Positions 35,497-45,044 of a stretch of 64,000 bases of DNA are shown here, in pieces. Source of the stretch: Pseudomonas sp. PA15(2017) (GTDB taxonomy: Bacteria > Pseudomonadota > Gammaproteobacteria > Pseudomonadales > Pseudomonadaceae); assembly GCF_001945395.1 (NCBI RefSeq), contig NZ_MSXV01000019.1:26622-90621 (forward strand). Reading direction: 5' to 3'. Numbering within the stretch: the first letter of the stretch is position 1; the number at the start of each line of letters is the position of its first letter. A program made the translations under genes and the position numbers. A model generated the notes under the pieces. The model did not search any database, was not told the origin of the DNA, and saw nothing but the letters and a program-made list of their open reading frames with translations.

Positions 35497-38400
35497 ATGC
35501 ACAATATCAATAGCAGGATCGTGGTCAGTGTCCCGGTCTTCAATGAAGAAGCCTATGTCCGCGAAACGCTCGAGTCGCTCGCGGCCCAGACCCATTCGGA
35601 CTTTCTGGTTCTGATTGCGGATAACGCTTCTACCGACGGGACGGGTGAAATTTGCCGGGAATTCTGTGCGCACGATCCGCGTTTTCACTATGTACGGCAC
35701 GACCATAACCTTGGGGCCTCAGCCAATTTTCGTTATTGCTTTGAGCACACCTCGTCGGAGTTCTTCATGTGGTTGGGGGGGCATGACGTCTTGGCCCCCG
35801 AGTTTCTGGCCAATACGTCAGCACGTATGCTCGCTGATGAGCGGATCAGCCTGGTTTACACCCAGACCACGTGGATAGATGCGTCAGGAAGGGTGCTTGG
35901 TCAGAGCAACGGTGGCAATTACGTTTTTGCCGAGCCGCTGCCGGCACACGAACGCTATCTCAAGCTGTTGCACGCGCTGGATCGCTGTGAGGCGGTCAAT
36001 CAGCTAATTCGCCGTTCATTCATCGACCTGGACTTCCGCCCGGTGGTTAGTGCGGATTTGGCCTTTCTCTGTCACCTTTCCGCACACGGCCCCTTTGCCC
36101 GGGTAGAGCAGCCTCTGTACCTGCGCCGGGAAATCCAGGTACGCAACAGCACCGCGATGGAGCGGATGACGGGCACCAAGAAGGCCGCGCGCTATCACGA
36201 GTTGGCTGAGTTCTTTGTACATAGCATCAGTACTCACAGAGGCATCGCCGCGCAGCACAAGCTTGAGGTGATCAGCCAGGTGCTGACGTGGTTGAACAAA
36301 CGCTTCCAGGTATTCAACGAAACGCTACCTATCCCCTCAGCCGCCCTGCAGGGAGGCTCGTCGTCCCGCATATCCTCTATAGCCTCTTCTCCATTCTTCA
36401 GCGTGATCATGCCGGTCTACAACCGTGAGCGTTACGTGCGCGAAGCGATCGAGTCGGTGCTGGCCCAGGACGAGGGTGACTTCGAGCTGATCGTGGTCGA
36501 CGACGGCTCGACCGACCGCTCCGTCGAGATCATCCGCGCCATTGATGATCCGAGAATCCGCCTGCTGCACAATGACCACGGCGGCGGTGCTTCGGCGCGT
36601 AACCGCGGGCTTGCCGATGCCCATGGGCAGTTCGTCGTATGGATCGACAGTGACGACAGGCAGGCCAGCGGTGCGCTAAGCGTAATCCGCCGCAGCATCG
36701 TGGCGAACCCCGACGCTGACGTGTTTTATGGCGACCTGCAAATCTTCGACGACCAGTCCAGCCAGACACTGCGCACCCATTATCCCGACTACCAGGGAAA
36801 GTCGCTGCTGCCGCTGCTGATCCAAGGCAACTGCTTGCCCAATCCGGGGACTGCCGTGCGCCGCTCGCTGTACGAGACCCATGGTGGTTACGACCTGGCC
36901 TTCACGCGGTGCCACGACTACCAGCTATGGACTCGGTTGGCCGATAGCGCTTCTTTCAAGAAGGTCGATGCGATCCTCTGCCACTGGCGTCAGCACGCCG
37001 AGAGCCTGTCCAGCGCCAAGACCAAGGCCTTCGAGGCCAAGGTCATCCTGGATGCCTTTGCCCGCTACCCGGTGAGCCGGCTGTTTCCGGATCTGCACGC
37101 AGCGCAGGGCGCTCAGGCCCAGGCCTACTGGCGGGTTTCGCAAACCTTGCAGGCGTTGGGCGAGCATGCAGAGGCGCTGCATGTCGCCTACAAAGCCAGC
37201 GCGCTGGGGCACGGCACCGTCCAGGAGCTTGGCGAGCTGAAGCGGTTGGCTAGCGGTGCCTATGCGCCACTCTTCTCCGTCATCCTCACCACTTACAACC
37301 GTCCCGAGCTGTTGAGGGATGCCTTGGCCAGTGTCGGCAGCCAGACATTGCGCGATCTGGAAGTCATCCTGATCAATGACAACGGCGAGCCTGTGGAGCA
37401 CCTGCTGGCCGCCTACGATTTTCCGATCACCTATATTCGCCAGGGACGCAACCAGGGCCTTTCGGCAGCCCGTAATGCAGGGTTGGGGCTGGCGCGAGGG
37501 CGCTACATCGTCTACCTGGACGATGACGATATCTATCTGCCCAATCACCTGGCCGTGCTGGCCGAGGCCTTTGAACAGCATCCCGACAGCGTCATTTACA
37601 CCGGGGTGGAGTATGTCAACGAGAGGCTGGAGGTCGGTAAACGCATCGAGCTTGGTCGTAGCCAGCCGTTCAAACACGAGGCGTTCGACCGCGATCTTCT
37701 GTTCGTGCAGAACTACATCCCGGTCAATACCTGGGCGCACCCGCGCGAGATGCTGGCCATCGTAGGTACCTTTGATACCGGGCTTAGTGCATTCGAGGAC
37801 TGGGACATGCTGCTGCGCCTGGCAGCACGCTATCCATTCATGCATATTCCTGTAATCAGTGCGGAGGTGCATCTACGCGACGCGCCGAACACGGGCAGCG
37901 ATCACATGCTGGGCCGTGAGAAGAAGAATTTTGGCCCACTTTATCAGGAGCTGTACCGGCGCCACGACGCTGGCAGCCGTACCGTCGGCGCCGAAAGATC
38001 AGTGGTTCTGCGCCGCTTCGGAATCACGGTTGAGGAGGGGCGCTCTGCGCCGAGTATGGGGGCTTGGTTGGACAGGCGCAGCCTAAGCCCGATACAGAGC
38101 GCGCAGGTTGCTGAACGTCTTCAGGGGGCCACGGCTGCGCAGCTGGCGATGCTGATACTCGATCCTCAAGGTGACCAGGCGGGACTGTCACGGACGCTCG
38201 CTTCCCTGGCGCGCGCGCGCTTGAACTATGAAAAACTGTCTGCCTTCGTGCTCACTGCGCTGACAGACGTCGCGCAGAGCGCTATGCCTTTCCAAGCTAT
38301 AAATTTGGCGAGCGATGATCATATCGTTCCGCTGAACGCACTCTTAAGTGACCTCACTTTTGATTGGTTCTTGCTCGTACAGGCCGGGGATGAGCTAACC

Positions 38401-40680
38401 CCTTCGGGGCTCATGATGGTGGGGTTGGAGTTGCTGACCGCGCCAGATTGCCGCGCGATCTACTGCGATGAAATGTTCCGCCAGGACGAGCAACTGGCAG
38501 CCGCATTACGCCCTGCATTCAACCTCGACTATTTGCTGAGCTTTCCGGCTGGGATGGCCAGGCACTGGCTGTTCCGCAGGGATGTCGTGGTGGCGGCTGG
38601 TGGTTTCGACCCTACCTTCGAGCAAGCGGCAGAGTTCGAACTCATTCTCAGGTTGATCAATGAAGGCGGCCTCGATGGCCTGGGCCACGTGGCTGAGCCC
38701 TTGCTGATTACCGAGGCTCCGGCACTCGCTGACGACGCTGCCGAGCAGCGTGCGATTACCCTGCACCTGCAGCAACGTGGCTATGAGAATGCAGTGGTCA
38801 GCTCTACCAAGCCGGGTCGCTACCAGATCGACTACGGGCATGGGCAAGCTCCGCTGGTGTCGTTTCTGATTCTTCCCGGAGAGCGTCTCGAACACCTGCA
38901 ACGTTGTGTGGAAAGCATTCTCGAGAATACCCGTTACTCGAACTATGAGTTGTTGTTGATTCAGCAGCACCCGCAGGTCGAGGAGGTCAGTTCATGGCTC
39001 GGTGCGCTGGCCTCGCTTGGTGAGGCGCGCATTCGAGTACTGCCTGCCGATAGCCAGCCGCTGACGCCTCAAGCACTGCTCAACGAGGCCGCTCAGCAGG
39101 CCCATGGTGAATATTTGCTGTTGCTGTCAGCCGATGCTGCTGCGATCAGCGAGGACTGGCTGGAGCAACTGCTCAATCACGCGCAACGTCCGGAAGTGGC
39201 TTGCGTCGGCGCCAAGTTGCTGTCGGCAGATGGAAAGATCGCTCAGGCCGGCCTGATCCTCGGGCTCGAGGGACCGGTTGGGCGCCCCTATGTCGGCGAG
39301 CCGCTGGACTCGCCTGGTTATATGCAGCGCCTGCAGGTGGTGCAGAACAGCAGCGCCGTCGGCCATGAGTGCCTGTTGGTGGCGAAGGCTTTGTTCCTGC
39401 AGTTGGGTGGGTTGAGTGAGGAGGACATGCCGTGGCGCTATGCCGGTGTCGACCTCTGCCTGAAAGCGCGCCAAGCCGGCTATCTGACCGTGTGGACACC
39501 GTTCTCGCAGTTGATGCTCGACCCGGTAGATGACACCCGTGGCACAACCGCCGAGCACGACGTCCTGTATGCCAGGTGGCTGCCGGTGTTGGCCCGCGAT
39601 CCCGCCTATAACCCGAACTTCTCGCTCTCGCAGCCGGGCGGCTTCAAGTTGGCCGATACGGCATTGTCATGGCGGCCCCTGTCGTCTTGGAAGCCGGTAC
39701 CCACCGTGCTGGCCCACCCGTCCGACAACTATGGCTCGGGGCACTATCGAGTGATTCAGCCATTTAGCGCCCTGCAACAAGCCGGGCTGATCGAAGGTGG
39801 GCTTTCACCGGGCCTGATGCACGTGACGGATCTGGAGCGCTACGACCCGGATGTAATCATTTTGCAGAAGCAGATCGGCGATGAGCGCTTCGATGCGATG
39901 CGCCGTATGCAGGCGTTTTCACGTGCGCTCAAGGTTTACGAGCTCGACGACTATTTGCCCAATTTGCCGGTAAAAAGCGTCCACCGGGCGCAGATGCCCA
40001 AGGACATCCTGAAATCCATGCGTCGCGGCCTCGGGTACGTGGACCGTTTCGTGGTATCCACTCATGCCCTGGCCGATGCCTGCAGCGGCTTGCATGACGA
40101 CATCCGGGTAATCGAGAACCGTCTGCCGCCCGCCTGGTGGAGAGGGCTGGCCACCACTCGAATCAGGTCGGGGAAACCCCGGGTCGGCTGGGCCGGTGGC
40201 ATCGGGCACACCGGCGACCTGGAAATGATCGCCGATGTCGTGTTGGCGCTGGCCGATGAGGTCGATTGGATATTCATGGGCATGTGCCCCGACAAACTGC
40301 GACCCGCCGTCAAGGAGATTCATGAGGGTGTCGATATCAGTGTCTACCCGCGGGCCTTGGCGGCCCTCAACTTGGATCTGGCGGTGGCACCACTGGAAGA
40401 AAACCTGTTCAACGAGTGCAAGAGCAATCTGCGCCTGCTGGAGTACGGAGCCTGTGGGTTTGCCGTGGTCTGCAGTGACGTGCGCAGTTACCAGGGAAAT
40501 CTGCCGGTGACGCGGGTGAAGAACCGTTATCGAGACTGGATGGATGCAATAAGAATGCATGTAGCCGATCTGGACGCGACGGCTCGCGCCGGTGAAGCAT
40601 TGCATCAGCAGGTGATGCGCGACTGGATGCTGGAGGGTGACAACCTGGTGGCCTGGCAGCGCGCCTGGTTGCCCGACTGA
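35497..40680 (+). CDS. Giant multidomain glycosyltransferase (flagellin glycan assembly)
   Basis: This is a single 1727-residue chain with at least six glycosyltransferase-like modules. Module 1 is GT2 (10-230; GGHD at 94-97 where DxD is expected). Module 2 is GT2 (298-540; DSDD 384-387). Module 3 is GT2 (590-818; DDDD 675-678, FEDWDMLLRL). Modules 4 and 5 are two degenerate GT2-like domains (about 880-1107 and 1118-1348). Module 6 is a GT-B domain (1398-1727; SGHYRVIQPF, LRLLEYGACGFAVVCSD). Its position before fliC and its C-terminal half resemble FgtA-type flagellin glycosyltransferases of Pseudomonas. It may build the whole glycan or load its first sugar. The start is uncertain: ATG 35449 and TTG 35437 are in frame. 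It follows the operon closely. Confidence 0.85.
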   Translation: MHNINSRIVVSVPVFNEEAYVRETLESLAAQTHSDFLVLIADNASTDGTGEICREFCAHDPRFHYVRHDHNLGASANFRYCFEHTSSEFFMWLGGHDVLAPEFLANTSARMLADERISLVYTQTTWIDASGRVLGQSNGGNYVFAEPLPAHERYLKLLHALDRCEAVNQLIRRSFIDLDFRPVVSADLAFLCHLSAHGPFARVEQPLYLRREIQVRNSTAMERMTGTKKAARYHELAEFFVHSISTHRGIAAQHKLEVISQVLTWLNKRFQVFNETLPIPSAALQGGSSSRISSIASSPFFSVIMPVYNRERYVREAIESVLAQDEGDFELIVVDDGSTDRSVEIIRAIDDPRIRLLHNDHGGGASARNRGLADAHGQFVVWIDSDDRQASGALSVIRRSIVANPDADVFYGDLQIFDDQSSQTLRTHYPDYQGKSLLPLLIQGNCLPNPGTAVRRSLYETHGGYDLAFTRCHDYQLWTRLADSASFKKVDAILCHWRQHAESLSSAKTKAFEAKVILDAFARYPVSRLFPDLHAAQGAQAQAYWRVSQTLQALGEHAEALHVAYKASALGHGTVQELGELKRLASGAYAPLFSVILTTYNRPELLRDALASVGSQTLRDLEVILINDNGEPVEHLLAAYDFPITYIRQGRNQGLSAARNAGLGLARGRYIVYLDDDDIYLPNHLAVLAEAFEQHPDSVIYTGVEYVNERLEVGKRIELGRSQPFKHEAFDRDLLFVQNYIPVNTWAHPREMLAIVGTFDTGLSAFEDWDMLLRLAARYPFMHIPVISAEVHLRDAPNTGSDHMLGREKKNFGPLYQELYRRHDAGSRTVGAERSVVLRRFGITVEEGRSAPSMGAWLDRRSLSPIQSAQVAERLQGATAAQLAMLILDPQGDQAGLSRTLASLARARLNYEKLSAFVLTALTDVAQSAMPFQAINLASDDHIVPLNALLSDLTFDWFLLVQAGDELTPSGLMMVGLELLTAPDCRAIYCDEMFRQDEQLAAALRPAFNLDYLLSFPAGMARHWLFRRDVVVAAGGFDPTFEQAAEFELILRLINEGGLDGLGHVAEPLLITEAPALADDAAEQRAITLHLQQRGYENAVVSSTKPGRYQIDYGHGQAPLVSFLILPGERLEHLQRCVESILENTRYSNYELLLIQQHPQVEEVSSWLGALASLGEARIRVLPADSQPLTPQALLNEAAQQAHGEYLLLLSADAAAISEDWLEQLLNHAQRPEVACVGAKLLSADGKIAQAGLILGLEGPVGRPYVGEPLDSPGYMQRLQVVQNSSAVGHECLLVAKALFLQLGGLSEEDMPWRYAGVDLCLKARQAGYLTVWTPFSQLMLDPVDDTRGTTAEHDVLYARWLPVLARDPAYNPNFSLSQPGGFKLADTALSWRPLSSWKPVPTVLAHPSDNYGSGHYRVIQPFSALQQAGLIEGGLSPGLMHVTDLERYDPDVIILQKQIGDERFDAMRRMQAFSRALKVYELDDYLPNLPVKSVHRAQMPKDILKSMRRGLGYVDRFVVSTHALADACSGLHDDIRVIENRLPPAWWRGLATTRIRSGKPRVGWAGGIGHTGDLEMIADVVLALADEVDWIFMGMCPDKLRPAVKEIHEGVDISVYPRALAALNLDLAVAPLEENLFNECKSNLRLLEYGACGFAVVCSDVRSYQGNLPVTRVKNRYRDWMDAIRMHVADLDATARAGEALHQQVMRDWMLEGDNLVAWQRAWLPD

Positions 40681-40712
40681 GACAAGGCTCTGGCGCGGTT
40701 TTACTGACGGGC

Positions 40713-40738
40713 TAAAGGATTCAAGGCAGGTGCCGATA
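40713..40738 (+). promoter_or_regulatory. Distal sigma28 promoter of fliC
   Basis: TAAA (40713-40716), 15 bases, GCCGATA (40732-40738) fit the FliA consensus exactly. The predicted transcript would carry a leader of almost 190 bases. Confidence 0.75.
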
Positions 40739-40813
40739 CGCTGTTCAGGAAGAGGTTGAAGAAGCATGGCTCCTGGGTTGTCAAGGGAGTCGCAAAAAAA
40801 TCAACTTCGCTCC

Positions 40814-40840
40814 TAAAGCTTCGCAGAGTCAGGTCGATAA
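40814..40840 (+). promoter_or_regulatory. Proximal sigma28 promoter of fliC
   Basis: TAAAGCTT, then GTCGATAA starting 15 bases after TAAA, fits the FliA consensus with one mismatch (GCCGATAA). It lies about 95 bases before the start codon and is probably the main flagellin promoter. Confidence 0.75.
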
Positions 40841-40933
40841 AGAGTATGAAAGCGAACTCAATGTTGCCTGAGCATTGCAGGCCGGAGTCGCAAGCCCAGG
40901 CAAACAGTTAGTGTCCGATGGAGGACAAACATC

Positions 40934-42094
40934 ATGGCTTTGACCGTAAACACCAACATTGCGTCGTTGAACACTCAGCGTAACCTGAACACCTCGTCCA
41001 ACGCGCTCAACACCTCCCTGCAGCGTCTGTCGACCGGTTCGCGCATCAACAGTGCCAAGGACGATGCGGCTGGCCTGCAAATCGCCAACCGTCTGACCAG
41101 CCAGGTCAACGGCCTGAACGTGGCGGTGAAGAACTCCAACGACGGCATCTCCATGGCGCAGACCGCTGAAGGTGCCCTGCAGCAGTCGACCACCATCCTG
41201 CAGCGTATGCGTGACCTGTCCCTGCAATCGGCCAACGGTTCGAACAGCGATGGCGAGCGTAAGGCACTGAACTCGGAAGTGACCGAGCTCAAGAAAGAGC
41301 TGAACCGTATCTCCAACACCACTACCTTCGGTGGCAAGAAACTGCTCGACGGCAGCTTCGGTACCACCACCTTCCAGGTAGGTAGCGCCGCGAACGAAAC
41401 CATCAGCGTCAAAATCGACGAGATGAGCACGTCGTCGCTGAAGGGCAAGGTATATGAAGGTAGCGTGGCGGCAGCCACCGGTACCGCCAGTGCTTCGGGC
41501 ACCATCACCGTGTCTGGCACCGTCAATGGTACGGATTTCTCGGTAAACGTTGCCGTCGCCAGCGGCGCAACGGCTGCGCAAGTGAATCAGTCGGTTGCAA
41601 CGGCCATCAACGATGCAAACATCGGTGTGGGCGCGTTCGTGGATGATGCCGGTCAGATTTCGCTGCAATCTGGTCAGAATAGCGATGGTACGGCTAACGC
41701 CCTGTCCGCCTTGAGCGTCAGTGGGACCGTTGCAGGCATAACCAACGGTACTTACACTGCTGCAGTCGCCGCTACGGAAAAGGAGATGACCACCATCGAC
41801 ATCAGCACCGTGAAAGGTGCTCAGGAGTCGGCAATCGTCATCGACCAGGCGATCTCGACCATCGACAAGCAGCGTGCTGACCTCGGTGCGGTACAAAACC
41901 GCTTCGAGAACACCATCGGTAACCTGCAGAACATCGCAGAGAACGTTTCGGCTGCCCGTGGTCGGATTCAGGATACGGACTTCGCAGCAGAAACTGCGAA
42001 CCTGACCAAGAACCAGATCCTGCAGCAGGCCGGTACTGCGATTCTGTCCCAGGCCAACCAGCTGCCGCAGGCGGTGCTCAGCCTCCTGCAGTAA
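40934..42094 (+). CDS. fliC: Flagellin FliC
   Basis: This 386-residue flagellin has conserved D0/D1 ends ([22 protein letters not shown]...[24 protein letters not shown]-terminal [36 protein letters not shown]) and a short, Ser/Thr/Ala-rich central domain (residues about 178-280) that is surface-exposed and offers many possible O-glycosylation sites. A strong ribosome site (GGAGG) and two sigma28 promoters precede it. Exported with help of FliS. The length is on the short side, as in P. aeruginosa a-type or P. putida-like flagellins. Confidence 0.97.
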   Translation: MALTVNTNIASLNTQRNLNTSSNALNTSLQRLSTGSRINSAKDDAAGLQIANRLTSQVNGLNVAVKNSNDGISMAQTAEGALQQSTTILQRMRDLSLQSANGSNSDGERKALNSEVTELKKELNRISNTTTFGGKKLLDGSFGTTTFQVGSAANETISVKIDEMSTSSLKGKVYEGSVAAATGTASASGTITVSGTVNGTDFSVNVAVASGATAAQVNQSVATAINDANIGVGAFVDDAGQISLQSGQNSDGTANALSALSVSGTVAGITNGTYTAAVAATEKEMTTIDISTVKGAQESAIVIDQAISTIDKQRADLGAVQNRFENTIGNLQNIAENVSAARGRIQDTDFAAETANLTKNQILQQAGTAILSQANQLPQAVLSLLQ

Positions 42095-42123
42095 GCCAAG
42101 TCGGCTAGGCTGCTCTAAACTCC

Positions 42124-42156
42124 GGGGGGAAGTGCATAGCGCTTCTCCCCGTTTTG
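42124..42156 (+). terminator. Terminator/attenuator between fliC and flaG
   Basis: A long stem (GGGGGGAAGTGC / GCGCTTCTCCCC, with one bulge and one G-T pair) and a 3-base loop is followed by GTTTT. It probably ends most fliC transcripts and lets some continue into flaG. Confidence 0.6.
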
Positions 42157-42174
42157 CCTTGCGAGGTAAAAGAA

Positions 42175-42555
42175 ATGGATATCGCAGTAAACAATTTGTC
42201 GCCGATGCCGGCCAAGCCGACAGCTGCGCCCACATCCGCGGCTTATGGCGGGGCAAGGGCTGCTTCTGAAACCGGTAATGATCGGTCCTCTACACGTCAG
42301 GGCCAGGCCTCGGCGGAGGATTCTGAGCAGATTTACGAGCAGGTGGACAACGCGGTCACGTCCATCCAAAGTTTCGTGCAGAACATCCGACGTGACTTGA
42401 ATTTCAGTGTCGATGATTCAAGTGGCAGGGTTGTGGTCAAGGTGACCGATCGCGCTTCTGGGGATGTGATTCGCCAATTGCCTTCCGAAGAGGCCTTGCG
42501 CCTGGCGGAAAGCCTCGAAGAAGTACGAAGTCTACTGTTCAAGGCCGAAGCCTGA
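42175..42555 (+). CDS. flaG: FlaG family protein
   Basis: The 126-residue protein has a variable N-terminus and the conserved FlaG domain (residues about 60-125: LNFSVDDSSGRVVVKVTDRASGDVIRQLPSEEALRLAESL). FlaG proteins influence filament length in polar flagellates, and the gene normally sits between fliC and fliD. ATG 42175 has GCGAGG upstream. Confidence 0.9.
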   Translation: MDIAVNNLSPMPAKPTAAPTSAAYGGARAASETGNDRSSTRQGQASAEDSEQIYEQVDNAVTSIQSFVQNIRRDLNFSVDDSSGRVVVKVTDRASGDVIRQLPSEEALRLAESLEEVRSLLFKAEA

Positions 42556-42635
42556 CATGGCGTGGTTTTTGAATGTAAGCAACCGGGCTGCAGAAATTTA
42601 CGCAGGAACGTCAATATCGTGACGGAGTAGAATTT

Positions 42636-44054
42636 ATGGCTATTGGTGGAGTTCAGACGGGCATCAACTCAGGGCTGCCGATCGGTGATCTGGTCAAGGC
42701 AATGGTTAATGCTGAAAAGGCACCCAAGGAAGCGCAGCTGGCGCGCCTGTCGGCGTCGACTACCACCAAGCTATCCGGTCTGGGGCAGCTCAACAGCGCA
42801 CTCGGCGAGTTCCAGACTGCACTCAAGGATCTCAATAGTACGAAGCTGTTCGAGAATCGCACGGCCGTCTCATCCAATACCAGTGCGCTGACCGCCACCG
42901 CCAGGAAGACGGCATCGGCGGGCAACTACCAGATTGAAGTGCAAAGCCTCGCTTCAGCCAGCAAGGTTGCCACCAAAGCCTTGGACGGTACTTTCAAGAG
43001 TGGCGAAAGTGCCCAGGTGCTGAGCGTCAAGCTTGGGGAGAGCGGCACCGCGATCGACGTCAAGATCGCCGCAGGTTCCGACCTCGCCAGCATACGTGAT
43101 CAGCTCAATACCGCACTCAAGGATAAGGGCGTAAGCGTCAACACGATCAACGATCCCGTGAGCGGCAAGTCACGCCTGGTGTTCAGTGGCAAAGAAACGG
43201 GGGACGGCAAGGATGTAATCGTCTCCGGCAGCGGTGACCTTGCCGGACTCAGTGTCGATGGTCGTACCAAGCTCGCGACCGAGGACGCTTCTTCTGCCGG
43301 GTATATCATCCAGGCCGCCAATGCCAAGTTCTCTATCGATGGTCTGGCGCTCTCCAGCCCTACCAATTCGGTCAAGGGGGTCATCGCCGATGTGGATGTC
43401 GAGCTGCTGGCCACCACTGATGAGAAAAAGCCACTGACCCTCAAGGTCGGTGAGGACAACGCTGGGGTCAAAGCGAATATCAAGAAGTTCGTCGACGCTT
43501 ACAACAAGCTGATCAATACCAGCAATGATCTGACCCGGGTCACCAAGGTCGGTGAGGATGGTGAGCCGCTGGTCGGTGGCCTGGTTGGCGATTCGACCGT
43601 TCGCAATCTGGTTGGTGGTGTGCGCAACGAGCTGGTCAACCCTGTTGGCGGCAATGGCGTGAGGGTGCTTGCCGATCTTGGCATTACCACCCAGAGAGAC
43701 GGCACCCTGAAAATCGAGGACGCCAAACTCGACAATGTATTGAAAAACAATTTCGATGCGGTGGGTGCGTTTTTTCTGGGGGACACGGGACTGATGAAGC
43801 GGCTCGATGGTCAGGTGGCTGCATACAGCCAGACGGGTGGCATCCTTTCTGAGCGCATGAAGGCGCTGGAGTCCACTCGAAGCGATATCAAGAAGCAGAC
43901 CGATGACCTCGCCACCCGTGTCGACAGCATGCAAAAGCGCCTGCTGGCCCAGTTCAACGCTATGGACTCGCTGGTAGGGCAGTTGAACGGTACCAGCAGC
44001 CAACTGCAGAACACCCTGTCTAATTTACCCGGCGTAGTGAAGAAGAGTCGCTAA
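42636..44054 (+). CDS. fliD: FliD, filament cap protein
   Basis: The 472-residue protein has an N-terminal FliD domain (GINSGLPIGDLVKAMVNAEKAPKEAQLARL) and C-terminal FliD domain (VKANIKKFVDAYNKLINTSNDLTRVT; MQKRLLAQFNAMDSLVGQLNGTSSQLQNTL). It caps the filament tip, folds incoming flagellin and in P. aeruginosa acts as an adhesin for mucin. It is followed directly by fliS with no gap. Confidence 0.95.
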   Translation: MAIGGVQTGINSGLPIGDLVKAMVNAEKAPKEAQLARLSASTTTKLSGLGQLNSALGEFQTALKDLNSTKLFENRTAVSSNTSALTATARKTASAGNYQIEVQSLASASKVATKALDGTFKSGESAQVLSVKLGESGTAIDVKIAAGSDLASIRDQLNTALKDKGVSVNTINDPVSGKSRLVFSGKETGDGKDVIVSGSGDLAGLSVDGRTKLATEDASSAGYIIQAANAKFSIDGLALSSPTNSVKGVIADVDVELLATTDEKKPLTLKVGEDNAGVKANIKKFVDAYNKLINTSNDLTRVTKVGEDGEPLVGGLVGDSTVRNLVGGVRNELVNPVGGNGVRVLADLGITTQRDGTLKIEDAKLDNVLKNNFDAVGAFFLGDTGLMKRLDGQVAAYSQTGGILSERMKALESTRSDIKKQTDDLATRVDSMQKRLLAQFNAMDSLVGQLNGTSSQLQNTLSNLPGVVKKSR

Positions 44055-44441
44055 ATGAACGGTCCAATCGATACTTATAAAAGCGTCAAGACCAGCCAGG
44101 TAGTAACCCCTTACCAGGCGGTTAACCTCTTGCTGGACGGTGCCATCGAGCGAATCTCCCTGGCGATTCTGGCTCAGCAACAGGATAATCCCGGGCTGCG
44201 CGGTGAGGCGGTCAGCGGTACGATTTCCATCATCGCGGTGTTGCAGTCGAGCCTCGACAAGGAGCTCGGCGGCGAGCTGGCACAGAATCTCGACAACCTG
44301 TACGACTACATCAACCGTCGTTTGGTGGGCGTGGCACTCGATGATACGCCGCGCCGATTGGAAGAAGTGCAGGAATTGCTGACGCAGATCCGCGATGCCT
44401 GGAAAGCGATCGGCCCCGAGGTCGAACCTGCTGGCGACTGA
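44055..44441 (+). CDS. fliS: FliS-type flagellin export chaperone (copy 1)
   Basis: The 128-residue helical protein has the FliS pattern ([46 protein letters not shown]). It starts on the base after the fliD stop codon. FliS binds the flagellin C-terminus and stops premature polymerisation in the cytoplasm. It is the more divergent of two FliS-like genes here and may serve another client. Confidence 0.9.
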   Translation: MNGPIDTYKSVKTSQVVTPYQAVNLLLDGAIERISLAILAQQQDNPGLRGEAVSGTISIIAVLQSSLDKELGGELAQNLDNLYDYINRRLVGVALDDTPRRLEEVQELLTQIRDAWKAIGPEVEPAGD

Positions 44442-44575
44442 GTCACCTGATGTTTGTGGGTACCTGGATGGCGTCTGCTCGGGCGCTGCATCTCTATTGC
44501 CGTTAGCACTGCGCCTTGCTTATAGCGTGTATCGGTCGTCTCGGCAGCCTGGCCATATTGGCGATTAATCTTTCC

Positions 44576-44601
44576 TAAAGCTCGCGCCCCTCGTGCCGAT
44601 A
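44576..44601 (+). promoter_or_regulatory. Sigma28 promoter of the second fliS gene
   Basis: TAAA (44576-44579), 15 bases, GCCGATA (44595-44601) fit the FliA consensus exactly, about 40 bases before the start codon. Confidence 0.85.
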
Positions 44602-44638
44602 CATGAAGTATTCCCGCTGTACACTGGAGTACATCTGC

Positions 44639-45019
44639 ATGAACGCCATGGCCGCTATGCGTCAGTATCAAAACGTCAACACTCAGGCTCAGGCTGTCGA
44701 TGCCAGCCCGCACCGTCTGATTCAGATGCTGATGGAAGGCGGCCTGACTCGTCTGGCCCAGGCACGTGGTGCCATGGAGCGTGGGCAGTTCGCGATGAAG
44801 GGTGAACTGATCGGCAAGGCCATTGGCATCGTTGGCGGCTTGCGTGCTGGCTTGAACCTCGAAGAGGGTGGCGAGCTGGCTGTGAACCTGGATAACCTTT
44901 ACGACTATATGAGCCGCCGTTTGCTGGAGGCTAACCTGAAGAACAGCCTCGAGCCGCTCGATGAAGTCGCCGATTTGCTTCGCAACGTCAAATCCGGCTG
45001 GGATGCAATCGCCCAGTGA
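44639..45019 (+). CDS. fliS: FliS-type flagellin export chaperone (copy 2)
   Basis: The 126-residue FliS has the full family signature ([68 protein letters not shown]). It is closer to the family consensus than copy 1 and has its own perfect sigma28 promoter, so it is probably the chaperone of flagellin FliC. ATG 44639 lies 9 bases after GGAG. Confidence 0.93.
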   Translation: MNAMAAMRQYQNVNTQAQAVDASPHRLIQMLMEGGLTRLAQARGAMERGQFAMKGELIGKAIGIVGGLRAGLNLEEGGELAVNLDNLYDYMSRRLLEANLKNSLEPLDEVADLLRNVKSGWDAIAQ

Positions 45020-45044
45020 TTGGCGGGCTGGAAAGGAGTTTTCC

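Noticed and set aside
42556..42635. Sigma54 promoter before fliD
   Set aside because: TGGCGT-N5-TTGA lacks the essential GC at -12.
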